Below are positions 28,121-28,306 of a stretch of 28,306 nucleotides of DNA, piece after piece; within the stretch, counting starts at the first letter, position 1, and each line of letters opens with the position of its first letter. The translations under genes and the position numbers were made by a program. The notes beneath the pieces were generated by a model, which worked only from the letters and a program-made list of their open reading frames with translations, had not been told where the DNA came from and made no database searches. Source of the stretch: Monosiga brevicollis MX1 (Eukaryota; Opisthokonta; Choanoflagellata; Craspedida; Salpingoecidae); NCBI RefSeq assembly GCF_000002865.3, contig NW_001865063.1, positions 24,622-52,927 of the forward strand. The letters are read 5' to 3'.

Positions 28121-28306
28121 GTACGTGACATGCTCGGGGCTCGGACGCGCATGGTGGACTCGAAAAGCCAGTCAACCCCTGCTGGCCACTTGCCCTCGAC
28201 AGGGCAGCGCCAAACTCGCATGGACCTTTGGTCAATGCTTCACATGTCAAGCATTCCACTGCGCACTTGTACTGCCAGAACACTCACTGGTATTCTACCC
28301 CCCCCC
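28121..28306 (+). other. Start of intron 1 of the ankyrin gene, and window edge
   Basis: The sequence after the GTACGT donor has no acceptor that continues the ankyrin frame within the window. It ends in a run of C residues. Confidence 0.5.

Overview
This is nuclear DNA from an intron-rich, fairly GC-rich unicellular eukaryote. Most genes consist of short exons separated by GT..AG introns of roughly 60-260 bp. Several encode secreted or membrane proteins, and (CT)n, (CA)n or poly-T tracts lie just upstream of many start codons. Gene content and compactness suggest a choanoflagellate of the Monosiga type; that is inference, not proof. Spliced models were built by hand from splice sites, reading phase and family resemblance.

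Left part (1-9354). 1-757 is microsatellite-rich. 758-3180 encodes a Crinkler-like (CRN/CR-type) effector: a heptad-repeat coiled-coil header, a PD-(D/E)XK nuclease-like domain with a QxxxY motif and a protein-kinase-like domain, with one frame change between header and nuclease. 3260-4350 is a degenerate satellite with a unit of about 145-205 bp. A folate/thiamine-carrier-like (SLC19) gene follows (5488-6953) with an apparent 1-bp frameshift. An intronless minus-strand ParA/Soj-type ATPase (9354-7585) looks bacterial in origin, and a decayed coding remnant lies just 3' of it.

Centre (9818-18463). A 14-exon minus-strand gene (12451-9818) encodes a secreted protein of about 497 aa made of 24-residue receptor-L-domain-like leucine-rich units, exactly one unit per exon, with all introns in phase 0. 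Divergent to it is a bPH_2-like gene with a C-terminal ubiquitin-like domain (12911-14768; middle part unresolved). After a 330-bp CT tract comes a secreted right-handed beta-helix protein (15446-18463; 12 exons, 646 aa).

Right part (18795-28306). In order: a TPR-plus-METTL21-like methyltransferase (18795-20211); convergent to it a membrane-anchored histidine acid phosphatase (22961-20659, 10 exons, 475 aa); divergent from that a secretory-pathway sulfotransferase (23459-25482, 5 exons, 517 aa); a CT-rich block; a multi-pass YrhK-like membrane protein (26379-27302); and the first exon of an ankyrin-repeat gene that leaves the window.

These look like independent housekeeping, secretory and surface genes rather than one pathway. 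The accessory signals are concentrated at 700-7600: effector, satellite and decayed remnant, with the bacterial-type ATPase beside them.
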